Below, one piece after another: positions 1-8,598 of a stretch of DNA of 64,000 nt. The position numbers and the translations under genes are program-made. The DNA lies in assembly GCA_018241425.1 (NCBI GenBank), contig JAFEDU010000001.1, positions 434,001 through 498,000 on the forward strand, in the 5' to 3' direction. Position 1 is the stretch's first letter. The number at the start of each line of letters is the position of its first letter. The notes under the pieces were generated by a model. That model was not told the origin of the DNA, ran no database searches, and worked only from the letters and a program-made list of their open reading frames with translations. The DNA comes from Pseudomonadota bacterium (lineage in GTDB: Bacteria > Pseudomonadota > Gammaproteobacteria > Steroidobacterales > Steroidobacteraceae).

Positions 1-909
1 CTCAAGCGCCCAGCGATTGCGAGCCGTTGCAAGCGGTGCCTCGCGCAAGGCACCCTCCTCGTCTCTGATCTGCCGGCGCACGGTCACCGCATCGGACCCC
101 ACGCGCTGGAGAACCACGTCATCCCCTTCCTTGGGCTGGGAGAGGGACTGCGCCACGGCACGCTCAATGTCCTTACCCCACACCTCCCGGGGCCCTTTAG
201 GGGTTTGCAGGCGCACGAAGTAGGACGGGGCTTCATTCGGATCATGCCGGTAGAAATCCCGCCCGTGATCCACAAGCTTGCCCCGGATCGGTTCTCTTTT
301 AGGGTCACGCTCGGGAGCCTGCGGAGCGCCTCGAGGCGCCTCGGGTGAAATCGAATCCGTCACTTCCGGGGCCGCCTCGCGTCGGCGCGCGAGCGCTCGC
401 ACAAGCTGTGTGCGCTCGGCATCGGAGGCGTGGTAGCCGCGGACTTCAAGACCGGCCAGACGCGCCTGCTGCCAGACCTCGCGTCGGAACACCTCAGTCC
501 CGGTCACCGAGACCTCGCTCCAACCACGCGAGCGGGCGATATCAACGAGGCTTGAGACCACCTGGGTGTTCTCACTTGCGGTCGTGAGCTTGCGTCCCCG
601 GTCCTTGAATGCCTCGTGACCGTCTCGGAAGTAGAACCGATTGCCCTCCTGGATGAACCGATCGCGCACGCTCTCCGGAACTGTCCAAGGATCGGTTTGG
701 TTGCGTCTCGAGGGGCCGCCGTCAGGCACTTTTGAAGGCGCCGGATCCTCCGATGACGTACGCACCGCTTCCTGGGTCGCTTCCGGTCGCGCCGGCGGCC
801 GGCGCGACCGCCGACCGAGCGAGATCGAGTTCTCATGGGGCTCACGCGAGGAATTACGTCGCGTGGTAGTCGCGCCCACCCTCTCGGAGTCATCCGGATC
901 ATCGGCCAT
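1..909 (-). CDS. LPD7/KfrB-domain mobilization-associated protein, partial
   Basis: The ORF opens with ATG at 909-907, overlapping the last codons of virD4 in another frame, and stays open for 303 codons to the window edge, so its C-terminus is missing. After a disordered Arg/Ser/Pro-rich N-terminus, residues about 82-172 (EGNRFYFRDGHEAF, then GWSEVSVTGTEVFRREVW) match the LPD7 domain of large plasmid and ICE proteins. Residues about 209-278 (GKLVDHGRDFYRHDPNEAPS, later VWGKDIERA) match the KfrB-type domain. These domains often sit beside or inside relaxases and mobilization proteins. Its place at the end of the T4SS operon fits a DNA-processing role. The function is inferred; the catalytic part, if any, is outside the window. 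Confidence 0.7.
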   Translation of the reverse strand, partial: MADDPDDSERVGATTTRRNSSREPHENSISLGRRSRRPPARPEATQEAVRTSSEDPAPSKVPDGGPSRRNQTDPWTVPESVRDRFIQEGNRFYFRDGHEAFKDRGRKLTTASENTQVVSSLVDIARSRGWSEVSVTGTEVFRREVWQQARLAGLEVRGYHASDAERTQLVRALARRREAAPEVTDSISPEAPRGAPQAPERDPKREPIRGKLVDHGRDFYRHDPNEAPSYFVRLQTPKGPREVWGKDIERAVAQSLSQPKEGDDVVLQRVGSDAVTVRRQIRDEEGALREAPLATARNRWALE

Positions 910-2851
910 GGACCTGCTCCCGCTCGCGTTTCAACGCATTGACGAACTGATCTCCCATCGCATCCATTTCCTCGAGGGGGCATGGTCCTTGAGATTCGGG
1001 CGGCGTGACCACGGGAATGGGCTTGACGTAGTGGGGCGCTTCGAGGGTGTCGATGACCTCGATGTCTTCAAGAGTTCCAGCGTGCTGCATCTCCTTCTCC
1101 TGAACCTGTGCGGGCACGGGGCGCGCTCCCTCTGGCGGGGCAGCGTCCACGGGCGCTTGCTTCAGGGTCGTTCTTGCGCTCTCGGTACGGGAGCCCGGCG
1201 GCAAGGGTACGGCTGGGGCACTGCGGACCCGCCATCGCAAGCGCCAGTCGGCGAAGTAGCGCACTTTCCGGCAGCGGATGGGCCGTAAGCCCTCATAGAA
1301 CACGAGCGCCTCCTGGGAGCTGAGTTCCTTGACCTCCTGGGGTAGAAGAAGCGCTCGGCGTTGCTGGCTGACCGTCTGGCTGCGGGCGCGCGTCCCACGC
1401 CGATCGGAAGCCATCCCCACGGGACTCGATACCGAGCGCACGCGCTCGGTCGTGAATCCCAGCTCATCGGAGATCTCGCGTGCGTCCGCGTAGTCCTTCG
1501 GCGCAAAGACAATGCGCGTAGCCAGGCTTTTCAGCATAACTTCGGCGTTATGCATGCCATAGACCTCGCGCAGCTGGGCGGGGGTCTGGATGACGAGCAC
1601 GACGCGCACGTTGTACCCGGGAAGGTAGCTGATCGCCTCGGCGATGATCGGAATGCGTCCCAGGGCTGTGAACTCATCCAGCAGCATCATCACCTGGTAC
1701 TTGAGCTTCCTGTTGTGCTCAGGCAGCTCACGCGTCTGAAGACCGATCGCCTGTTGGAAGAAGAGATTCAGCACCGGACGCAACCGATGCAGGTCATCGG
1801 GATTGACGCCCACGTAGATCGACATGCGCTTGGAGCGCAGCTCGCGCAAGTTGAAGTCGTTACCGGAAGTTGCTGCATCCAGGATGGGGTTCAGCCACAG
1901 GTCCAGGCGACTGGTGAAGGTCTTGCGGATGGAGCTTGCGGTGGTGGGGGCCAGATCAATGACGTCATAGAGCGAGCGGACACATTCGGGTGAGAGCGGC
2001 CGCTCGTGGCTGTTGCGGCCTGCGATGAGTCGCCGCCAGTGCTCGCCAAAGCCCTCGTTATCGCTCGCCATTCCCTGGCGCAGCACTTCGCCGATCGTCT
2101 TTGGTAACGAAGGTGTCTCGAACAGGTACAGCGCTATCCCTAGGAAGAGTGAGCGGGCCGAGGCGGTCCAGAACGGATCCCCGCTCAACGGATCCGGATA
2201 GAGCATCTCGGCAATGCGCTGAAGATCGTTCAGCCGTCGACCGGGGTCTGGCGAGACATACGAAAACGGGTTCCACCGCGCGGTACGACCGTCTTCTGCA
2301 AAGGGATCGAAGAGGTAGCACTTCTGCTTGGATCGTGCCCGAGCGCCGGCGGTAACCTTCCAGTTCTCGCGCTTGATGTCGACACACACGAGGGATCCGG
2401 GCCACGTGAGGGCGTTGGGAATGACCACACCCGTCCCCTTCCCCGCCCGCGGGGGCGCGGCGAGAGCCACGCCCTGCTGACCCGGGAGACGCAGGAACCT
2501 GCGTCCGTACTGCCCGATGATGATGCCGCGGCGCCCGAGGAGTCCCGCCTTCGCAATCTCGGTACGCGCGGCAAACCGCGCATCGCCATGCAGTGAGCGT
2601 CGCCGTGGCGACAGGATCAAAGCCAGACATCCTACGACTGCGACGCCGGCAGCACCGGATGAGAGCACCACTCGGCGCCAGATCTCCGGTCGGTCACGGT
2701 AGTAGTAACCGTACCGTACGATGGTGAGGGGACTTGCCGTTCGGGGATCCAGATGGATCGAGACCAGGAAGAGTGCCCCGGCCAGATACCCACTCAGGGC
2801 CAGCGGCACCAAGAACATCAGCGCGCCCCGGGCGAGTATGCGGTCAAGCAC
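899..2851 (-). CDS. virD4: VirD4/TraG-type T4SS coupling protein
   Basis: This ATPase recruits the relaxase-DNA complex to the secretion channel at the inner membrane. I chose GTG at 2851-2849: it overlaps the virB11 stop, is preceded by GAAGG at an 8-nt spacing and gives 650 residues, the normal family length. Longer starts (ATG at 2923) would only read through the end of virB11. Two hydrophobic segments lie in the first 80 residues. Walker A is PPRAGKGTG at about 133-141 and Walker B is VMMLLDEF at about 387-394. The C-terminal 120 residues are Pro/Glu-rich and poorly conserved. It is the penultimate gene of the virB operon seen here. Confidence 0.93.
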   Translation of the reverse strand: MLDRILARGALMFLVPLALSGYLAGALFLVSIHLDPRTASPLTIVRYGYYYRDRPEIWRRVVLSSGAAGVAVVGCLALILSPRRRSLHGDARFAARTEIAKAGLLGRRGIIIGQYGRRFLRLPGQQGVALAAPPRAGKGTGVVIPNALTWPGSLVCVDIKRENWKVTAGARARSKQKCYLFDPFAEDGRTARWNPFSYVSPDPGRRLNDLQRIAEMLYPDPLSGDPFWTASARSLFLGIALYLFETPSLPKTIGEVLRQGMASDNEGFGEHWRRLIAGRNSHERPLSPECVRSLYDVIDLAPTTASSIRKTFTSRLDLWLNPILDAATSGNDFNLRELRSKRMSIYVGVNPDDLHRLRPVLNLFFQQAIGLQTRELPEHNRKLKYQVMMLLDEFTALGRIPIIAEAISYLPGYNVRVVLVIQTPAQLREVYGMHNAEVMLKSLATRIVFAPKDYADAREISDELGFTTERVRSVSSPVGMASDRRGTRARSQTVSQQRRALLLPQEVKELSSQEALVFYEGLRPIRCRKVRYFADWRLRWRVRSAPAVPLPPGSRTESARTTLKQAPVDAAPPEGARPVPAQVQEKEMQHAGTLEDIEVIDTLEAPHYVKPIPVVTPPESQGPCPLEEMDAMGDQFVNALKREREQVHGR

Positions 2852-3896
2852 GCGCGGCGCCTTCAACCAGGCCTGAGCGCCGACGCTCGGGCTGGTACCA
2901 GATCTCCCGGATGAAGCGCTCATGGCGCTCGACCCCGAACTGAATGACCACGTCAACCAGCAGGTACAGAAGGCTCTTGATGTCCGACCTCGCAAGCTCG
3001 CGGCCGCCAGCGCTCTGCTTGACCAGAAGCACCAGCTGCTCGAAGGCAAGCTCACAGCTGCCGGCGTGGATGCTAGTAATTGAACCGGGGTGACCCGAGT
3101 TCACGTTCCGCAGGTAGTCGAAGGCCTCTTCGGCGCGCAGCTCTGCCAGCAGGATCCGGTCCGGCTTCATGCGCAGGCACGACTCGAGCAGCTGCTTGGG
3201 GGTCACGCGTGCCAGGCCCTGGTCGTCCTTGGAGTAAAAGAGCCGCACATGGTTGGGATGCCCATCGAGAACGAGCTCCCGGGCATCCTCGATCGTGATC
3301 AGACGTTCCGTGCCCGGAATCTCCCGGATCAGGGCCTTGGTCCAGGTGGTCTTGCCGGAGCCGGTGGGCCCTGAGACCAGGATGTTCTTGCGGGCAGCAA
3401 CTGCAAGACGCATGAACGCCTCGTAGTTCGAGGTCTTGAGAAGGCTCAGCAGCTGCCGCTCGGTCTCGTCCAGCTCAGCCGTTGCCCTGCGCGTGGCGCG
3501 GAAGATCCCCCGTCGCGCCAGTTCCTCCACCGTCCACACCTCATCCGAAGGCCTTCGGAACGTGAGTGCCACCGTACCCCGACTGGTCGCCGGCGGTAGC
3601 ACGATCTGGACACGCTCCCCGGAAGGAAGTGAGGCTGAGAGTAGCGGAGAGGCCTCGTCAATGCGCTGGCGGGTGGAATTGGCGACCAACTTCGCAAGGC
3701 GCCGACACCACTCAAAGTCTGCAAACGGCAGCTCCTGACGCTGCCAGCCGCGATGGGTCTCCACGTACGCCTCGTGCGGGCGGTTGATGCACACCTCGGT
3801 GACCTCCGGATCACTCAGAATCGGCCGGAGGGCTCGCAGGTTCAGCTCCAGTGCCGAGGTCGAGGGCGGGTCGCGTGCTTCAGCTTCCGCGTTCAT
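2844..3896 (-). CDS. virB11: VirB11 family T4SS traffic ATPase
   Basis: 350 residues. This hexameric cytoplasmic ATPase powers substrate transfer and pilus assembly. The N-terminal domain (about 1-150) precedes a RecA-like domain with Walker A GPTGSGKT at 176-183. An Asp-box-like ITIEDARELVLDGHPNHVRL and a His-box-like GHPGSITSIHAGS follow. The start overlaps the end of virB10 by 4 nt and its stop overlaps the start of virD4, so the three are translationally coupled. Length and motifs are ordinary for the family. Confidence 0.95.
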   Translation of the reverse strand: MNAEAEARDPPSTSALELNLRALRPILSDPEVTEVCINRPHEAYVETHRGWQRQELPFADFEWCRRLAKLVANSTRQRIDEASPLLSASLPSGERVQIVLPPATSRGTVALTFRRPSDEVWTVEELARRGIFRATRRATAELDETERQLLSLLKTSNYEAFMRLAVAARKNILVSGPTGSGKTTWTKALIREIPGTERLITIEDARELVLDGHPNHVRLFYSKDDQGLARVTPKQLLESCLRMKPDRILLAELRAEEAFDYLRNVNSGHPGSITSIHAGSCELAFEQLVLLVKQSAGGRELARSDIKSLLYLLVDVVIQFGVERHERFIREIWYQPERRRSGLVEGAARA

Positions 3897-5167
3897 TGCG
3901 CGGCCGCCTGGGCGCTCATACTCGCTACCCTGAGCGCGTACACGGACCGAAAGTCCACATCGCGCGCGACGAATACCTGGATTCGGTCCCCCTGGTCCTT
4001 GGTCACCGTCGGAGGAATGGCGATGGTGTTTCGGAGGATCTCCGTCATGATATCGGTCGAGGTCGTGGGACTGATGACGACCGATCCGCCATTGCTTCGG
4101 GAATTGACCGCCCCCTGCACGGCGCCGTTGACGACTGTCATGAGGATTGCGGCCCCGAAGCGGTCCCAGAAGTGGTTGTCTACAGTGCCGGTGAGCCCAG
4201 AGCGCCCGAGTTCATCGGTGCCTGGAGAACTCAGTGGCACCACCACGCCGGTCGGCGTGCGTGCTTCAGTCCAGAGCACGAAGATCCGGGAGGTTCCCTG
4301 CGCTACCTGGCCCCGGGTCTCACCGACCAGCTTCGTGCCCCGCTCCACGAGGACGATGCTGCCATCCGCACCGAAGGTGTCGGTCGCAGTAATGCAGGTC
4401 GTCATGCCCGGGAGCGTCGAGTCGATCGCCGTCTCGAGTGTGCAGTCGATGAAGGCGCCCTTGGCTAAGAGAAAGCGTCGGGTGGGCAGCAGCGAGGGCG
4501 CCACCGCCGGGGTGAGGGTGGGTTTCAGGAGCGCTTGCAACGGATCGATGGGCTCTGGGCCTGCGACACTCCCCGGCGATCCGCTGCCCATCGAGACAGC
4601 AGCCGCCGGCGGTGCTGCGCCGTCCGAGGCACTCCGCGAGAAGGCCGGGCCTGCGAGGCGGCGCTCGAATGCGACCTCACCCGCACTCTTCTGGGGGACT
4701 TCCGGCGGAGTCGCATACGGAGTCCCCATCGGCATGGCGACGGCAGTCATGCCGGGTACGGGCACCGGCGGCGCAGGTCCCAGGGCCCGCTCCATTGCGG
4801 CGGACGGCAGCGCCTCGGGCGCGACCGGCGCAGGTGCCGGTGGCGCAGCCTTTTGCATGACCGGTACTGACACGCGCCCAATGGACGGCAGGTCCATCTC
4901 TCCCTGCGCGTGCGTGCGGGCGGCCGCCTGGGCGGCCTGGTGTGCCTGCGCCGGGCGCGCCAGCGCCCGAGCGTAGTACCAGGTGAGAAACCCCAAGCCA
5001 AGGGCGCACATGAGGCCGAAAGCGAGGAAACTTGAGAGGCGCGACTGGACGGATCGTGCGCGATCGATTTGGGGAATGCCCCGGTCTCCTGCAATGGCGT
5101 CCGAAGATTCCGCCGGCTCATCGGCCGCCACCGAGGCCTCCGCCTCGGGTCGTTTGAAGAATTTCAC
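3893..5167 (-). CDS. virB10: VirB10/TrbI family T4SS core complex protein
   Basis: 424 residues. VirB10 spans from the inner membrane to the outer membrane as part of the VirB7-VirB9-VirB10 core. A short cytoplasmic tail is followed by one transmembrane helix at about 46-66 (SFLAFGLMCALGLGFLTWYY). A long Pro/Ala-rich periplasmic linker runs to about residue 235. The C-terminal TrbI/VirB10 domain starts near LPTRRFLLAKGAFIDCTLET and contains RGTKLVGETRG and the antenna-like helix GAAILMTVVNGAVQGAV. It overlaps virB9 and virB11 by 4 nt on each side. Confidence 0.94.
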   Translation of the reverse strand: MKFFKRPEAEASVAADEPAESSDAIAGDRGIPQIDRARSVQSRLSSFLAFGLMCALGLGFLTWYYARALARPAQAHQAAQAAARTHAQGEMDLPSIGRVSVPVMQKAAPPAPAPVAPEALPSAAMERALGPAPPVPVPGMTAVAMPMGTPYATPPEVPQKSAGEVAFERRLAGPAFSRSASDGAAPPAAAVSMGSGSPGSVAGPEPIDPLQALLKPTLTPAVAPSLLPTRRFLLAKGAFIDCTLETAIDSTLPGMTTCITATDTFGADGSIVLVERGTKLVGETRGQVAQGTSRIFVLWTEARTPTGVVVPLSSPGTDELGRSGLTGTVDNHFWDRFGAAILMTVVNGAVQGAVNSRSNGGSVVISPTTSTDIMTEILRNTIAIPPTVTKDQGDRIQVFVARDVDFRSVYALRVASMSAQAAAQ

Positions 5168-5943
5168 GGGCGTTCCCCCTTGGTCGTGCGCTCGATGCCG
5201 CCGGCGACGGTACGAGACTTCAGGGCATCGCCGGAGCCAGTAAAGCCCTTGTTCACGATGCAGGCGGCGAGATTGCCGCGACGCAGAATCAGCCGACGGG
5301 CGACCCGATGGACGATCACATCGCGCTCCTCCATGCTGAAATTCAGGAGTGATTCGCTCCCGTCCTCGTTCAGCACGAAGATCGCGGGCTGCTCGGCCTT
5401 GGGCGCGAAGGTGATTCGGGTGTGCACGCCATCATCGAACGCGGCGGTAGGCTTCAGGGTCGGATCGCCGCAGAACCAGTAGTCGATGTTCTTGGGCCGG
5501 GATGTCGGCTTGTCGAGCTCGTGCACCGCAGCTTCCGTCGCGCCGCTTGCTGGCGGATAGGTGAACCTGAGGACATAGGTCACCGGCTCGGACGCATCGG
5601 GGCGCTGAACACTCGCGGCATAGTCCAGCTGGTACGTGCGGCGATTGGTAAGGATCGTGAGGTTGGTCCCGACCTTGGCCGCCTTGGGCTTCAGGAACAG
5701 ATGGTTCTCGGCGGCAACGAAGGAAAGGCCTTCGATGTCGCCGGCGCCCAAGCCAACGAAGTTCTCGCCTGCCTCGAACTCAAGGTCCGTCTGGTAACCC
5801 ACGAAACCTGCCAGCCGATACACCTCATCGGCGCTGTAGGGTGCCGAGCGCACGCGCGAATCTAGCAAGCCAGGTTCGGGGTTCGTTTCTGCCAGCGCGG
5901 TGCCCGCGCAGAGAATCCCAATGACTGCAAGTTGGCATTTCAT
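5164..5943 (-). CDS. virB9: VirB9/TrbG/CagX family T4SS core protein
   Basis: 259 residues, beginning with a Sec signal peptide (KCQLAVIGILCAGTALAE, cleavage near residue 19). The N-terminal part interacts with VirB10. The C-terminal part (from about IDYWFCGDPTLKPTAAFDDG) is the conserved CagX domain that pairs with the VirB7 lipoprotein in the outer-membrane ring. The features RVARRLILRRGNLAACIVNK near the end and TYVLRFTYP in the middle are typical. It overlaps virB8 and virB10 by 4 nt, consistent with tight operon structure. Confidence 0.93.
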   Translation of the reverse strand: MKCQLAVIGILCAGTALAETNPEPGLLDSRVRSAPYSADEVYRLAGFVGYQTDLEFEAGENFVGLGAGDIEGLSFVAAENHLFLKPKAAKVGTNLTILTNRRTYQLDYAASVQRPDASEPVTYVLRFTYPPASGATEAAVHELDKPTSRPKNIDYWFCGDPTLKPTAAFDDGVHTRITFAPKAEQPAIFVLNEDGSESLLNFSMEERDVIVHRVARRLILRRGNLAACIVNKGFTGSGDALKSRTVAGGIERTTKGERP

Positions 5944-6692
5944 GGCGTTGAGTCCTTCCGCGGTGCAGTGTTGGCAGCAACGGAGGTGCCTTGCGGCTCT
6001 TCGTTGAGAACTTCCGGTTCGGGGCGAAAATCCACGATCTTGAATCCGAGCGGATTCCAGCCGCGCATGCGGGTGTCCTTGGACGGCTCGGTGTAGGCGT
6101 ACTGAATTGTCGCGATCCAGTGGGTCACGGCATCGAGCGGCGCCCCGGCCGAGCGCTTGGCCTTCGCGTATCGTACCTGCGCCAGGTCCCCTACTCCGTT
6201 TCCGCGCTTGAAGAAGCTGACCGAGGTGACCTCGGCGCGGATCACAGTTCCATCCTTGTAGGTATTCAGCGGCGAACTGGCGTTATTGGGATTCCAGAGC
6301 GCATACCAGGCTTGGTTGCGCTGCGCGGTATGGAAGGCCCCACACTCTTCGTAGTCACTCTCGGCGGTAGCAAAGTTGAACCGCTCGCAGACCGTGACGT
6401 AGTGGGACAGCAAGTATCGCGTAATGGCTTCCGGCATCGCGGAAGTTCCCGCATACACCGGAACTACGTCCACCACGCCGGTAGCGTTGTCCACCCGCAC
6501 CACGAATGGATCGACACGCTTCAGAGGCATCAGGATGATGAGCGCACCGGCAAGCGCGAGAACTGCTAGCCAGCCGGCGCCGGCGACACCCAAGGAAAGC
6601 TTTACGATCCGCCGTCCCTGAGCCCGCCGATCCGCGTCCCACTGGATTGCCTCCCTGAAGTACGGCTCGAGGCCCGCCTGTGCCGCTTTCAT
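5940..6692 (-). CDS. virB8: VirB8 family T4SS inner-membrane protein
   Basis: 250 residues. VirB8 is a bitopic inner-membrane assembly factor. A cytoplasmic N-terminus with AIQWDADRRAQGRR is followed by one transmembrane helix (about 31-55, VAGAGWLAVLALAGALIIL) and a periplasmic VirB8 domain with ITRYLLSHYVTVCERFN and the NPLGFKIVDFRPEPE end. The start codon shares an ATGA overlap with the stop of the small lipoprotein gene upstream, so I keep this start. Length is normal. Confidence 0.94.
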   Translation of the reverse strand: MKAAQAGLEPYFREAIQWDADRRAQGRRIVKLSLGVAGAGWLAVLALAGALIILMPLKRVDPFVVRVDNATGVVDVVPVYAGTSAMPEAITRYLLSHYVTVCERFNFATAESDYEECGAFHTAQRNQAWYALWNPNNASSPLNTYKDGTVIRAEVTSVSFFKRGNGVGDLAQVRYAKAKRSAGAPLDAVTHWIATIQYAYTEPSKDTRMRGWNPLGFKIVDFRPEPEVLNEEPQGTSVAANTAPRKDSTP

Positions 6693-6841
6693 CGGGCCGA
6701 CTCCGGGTTATTTGGCGCCGGAGCGGCATTGATCGGCTGCAGATGGGCCTCGCAGTCCACCCGCTTTGGGTGGGCCGTGCAGGCCACGAGCGCGAAGAGG
6801 ATCAGAGCCAGGATAGAACTTGTGGCGAGATGTCGATTCAT
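6689..6841 (-). CDS. virB7: VirB7-like small lipoprotein
   Basis: A 50-residue ORF, read by eye between virB6 and virB8: ATG at 6841-6839, TGA at 6691-6689. It has a basic N-terminus, a hydrophobic stretch and a lipobox LVAC with Cys21, followed by a short hydrophilic tail containing a second Cys at 30. Size, lipobox and position between virB6 and virB8 are what is expected of VirB7, the lipoprotein that stabilises VirB9 at the outer membrane. Both ends overlap their neighbours by 4 nt. Sequence similarity in VirB7 is too low for more than this positional and signal evidence. Confidence 0.8.
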   Translation of the reverse strand: MNRHLATSSILALILFALVACTAHPKRVDCEAHLQPINAAPAPNNPESAR

Positions 6842-7842
6842 GCGTTTCTCCGGATTGAGTTCTCACGCCAGGGTGTGGATGCCAGCCGCACGAGCGCACG
6901 ACGCGTGGCGTACCCGGCCTGACGAGTGACGGGGTCCCAGCGGTGGCTGGAGCGATCAAAAAGGCCCCGACCAAAGTTCTTGCTGCCGCGTACCGCCCCG
7001 CCAAAGCCCCATGCCAAGGCTGCGCTGACGAGCCCGAAGCTACTCAAGGACAGTCCACTGGCAAGCCCTGCAGCCATCGGCATCACCTGGCGCATCACAA
7101 GGAAGGTCAGTCCGGCGGCCATGCACACCCGCACGGCATGCGCGATCTGGATCCCGCCGCCGGTGTTCACGGCTTGCTGGGCTGCGACGTCAACCACATG
7201 CAGCATGAGAGCAGCGACCAGGACGGTGAGGATGCTGATCAAGGCGTAGTTGGCGAGCTGCGCAAGCCAGGACTCGAAGAACCGCTTGGTCGATTCAAAG
7301 AAGAGAAGCCCAATGAACAGTGGTCCAATCGCCAGGAGCACCGAGAGCGCGATTCGCGACAGGGTGAGCAGGAAGACTGCGTAGATGCCCGTCACGATGA
7401 TGACGGCATCCACGGCAAACCCTGCCAGGTAGTACCCGAAGTTGCCGTCGAAGAGACCGGCCTTCTGGAACAAAAGGTTCGCGGTATCCGACCCCCTGTA
7501 GAAAATCTGGTCGATGATGTTTACCGGGTCGTACGCTCCGACGATCTGAGCACCGAGCTGCGCCGGGGCATTGAAGAACGTGTCGACAATGAGGGCGTTG
7601 TAGAGCCACAGGTTCACCGCACAGCCCAGGACGACGGCCAGCACGATCAGCTTCTTTGCCCCCGCGATGAACGGCTCCTGGATCTGCCCGGTCAGCTGCA
7701 GGTAACCCCAGACCATGACGTAGATGACCGCCAGCGTCACGATGGCAGGCTCGAGCGCGGCGGCGATCCGGGCCGTGTTGTCCGCGATGTAGCCGGTCAG
7801 CACGGTGTTTAGCCAGGTATTGAACTCGGCAAAGAAGCCCAT
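6838..7842 (-). CDS. virB6: VirB6/TrbL family T4SS polytopic membrane protein
   Basis: 334 residues. The sequence shows at least six hydrophobic segments, for example ALEPAIVTLAVIYVMVWGYL, LIVLAVVLGCAVNLWLYNAL, FAVDAVIIVTGIYAVFLLTL, SVLLAIGPLFIGLLF and LISILTVLVAALMLHVV. The IALSVLLAIGPLFI region followed by FFESTKRFFESWLAQL is the VirB6/TrbL signature. VirB6 forms part of the inner-membrane channel. The C-terminal 60 residues are basic and soluble. Start ATG at 7842 lies close to the end of virB5 with a 29-nt gap. Confidence 0.93.
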   Translation of the reverse strand: MGFFAEFNTWLNTVLTGYIADNTARIAAALEPAIVTLAVIYVMVWGYLQLTGQIQEPFIAGAKKLIVLAVVLGCAVNLWLYNALIVDTFFNAPAQLGAQIVGAYDPVNIIDQIFYRGSDTANLLFQKAGLFDGNFGYYLAGFAVDAVIIVTGIYAVFLLTLSRIALSVLLAIGPLFIGLLFFESTKRFFESWLAQLANYALISILTVLVAALMLHVVDVAAQQAVNTGGGIQIAHAVRVCMAAGLTFLVMRQVMPMAAGLASGLSLSSFGLVSAALAWGFGGAVRGSKNFGRGLFDRSSHRWDPVTRQAGYATRRALVRLASTPWRENSIRRNA

Positions 7843-7871
7843 TCGTCGCTCCCTTCAGAGGCCGTTAAGGG

Positions 7872-8582
7872 CTACAGACCGAGGCTGGGCAACTGCCGCA
7901 GCGAGCCCTGGTCGGCGATCGCCTGCTCTTTCACCTGCTGGCGCCGTGCCAACTCCTGGGACTGGGCCAGCTGATACAGGCCCTGTAGCTTGGTGTTCTC
8001 GTTCTGGAGCATGGCTTCCTCAGCCGCGATGCGGGTGCCTAGGTCCAGCGCGCCCTTCTGGTCGCTTGCACTCCCGATCGCACCGATCAACTGATCGAGG
8101 GAAGCGAATCGGTCACTTGAATTTGCGAGCGCAGACCGGGACAACGCCTGCATCAGCGCCGGGGACTGACGAGCGGCCAGCAACTGACCCTGCTGCAGCG
8201 GGCTAAGGCGGCTCACCTGGATGGGCGTGAGGATCGCATTGCCCCGGATGAGGGAGCTCAAATCCGCGCTCAGAGCCGGGTAAATGCCCGCTCCGCCCAG
8301 CGCCTGCGAGATCTGGCCCCAGTCCGTTGGCAAATAGTTTCGGTTGGTTCCGGAGAGCAGCTGCTGCATGCCGCGCGTGCCGGTGATGGAGCTGTACTCG
8401 GCCTGTGCCTGGGAAAGCTGGCTGCGGGCGGTCTGGACTTGCTGCTCAAGCTCGCTCACCTCCTGTACCAGTTGGGCGATGGAAGCCACATCGATAACTG
8501 CAAATTGCGCGCGCGCAGGACGTAAGCCACCGAGGGCAAAGAGCGCAAATGAGGCCAGCAATGAGATGAAGATCTTCGGCAT
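7872..8582 (-). CDS. virB5: VirB5 family T4SS minor pilin protein
   Basis: 236 residues from ATG at 8582, which has AGGAG 7 nt upstream. A longer in-frame start exists but would lack a signal sequence at the N-terminus. The signal peptide PKIFISLLASFALFALGGL ends at PARAQ near residue 26. The mature part is alpha-helical and Gln/Leu/Ala-rich (SELEQQVQTARSQLSQAQ), as in VirB5/TrbJ proteins at the pilus tip. Its place between virB4 and virB6 matches the Agrobacterium order. The family assignment rests on helix pattern, signal and synteny. Confidence 0.88.
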   Translation of the reverse strand: MPKIFISLLASFALFALGGLRPARAQFAVIDVASIAQLVQEVSELEQQVQTARSQLSQAQAEYSSITGTRGMQQLLSGTNRNYLPTDWGQISQALGGAGIYPALSADLSSLIRGNAILTPIQVSRLSPLQQGQLLAARQSPALMQALSRSALANSSDRFASLDQLIGAIGSASDQKGALDLGTRIAAEEAMLQNENTKLQGLYQLAQSQELARRQQVKEQAIADQGSLRQLPSLGL

Positions 8583-8598
8583 AGGAGTACTCCTTGAA

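Noticed and set aside
899..3055. Full 718-codon version of virD4 starting inside virB11
   Set aside because: The first 68 codons lie within the virB11 coding sequence and lack similarity; GTG at 2851 has an SD and the usual stop-start overlap.
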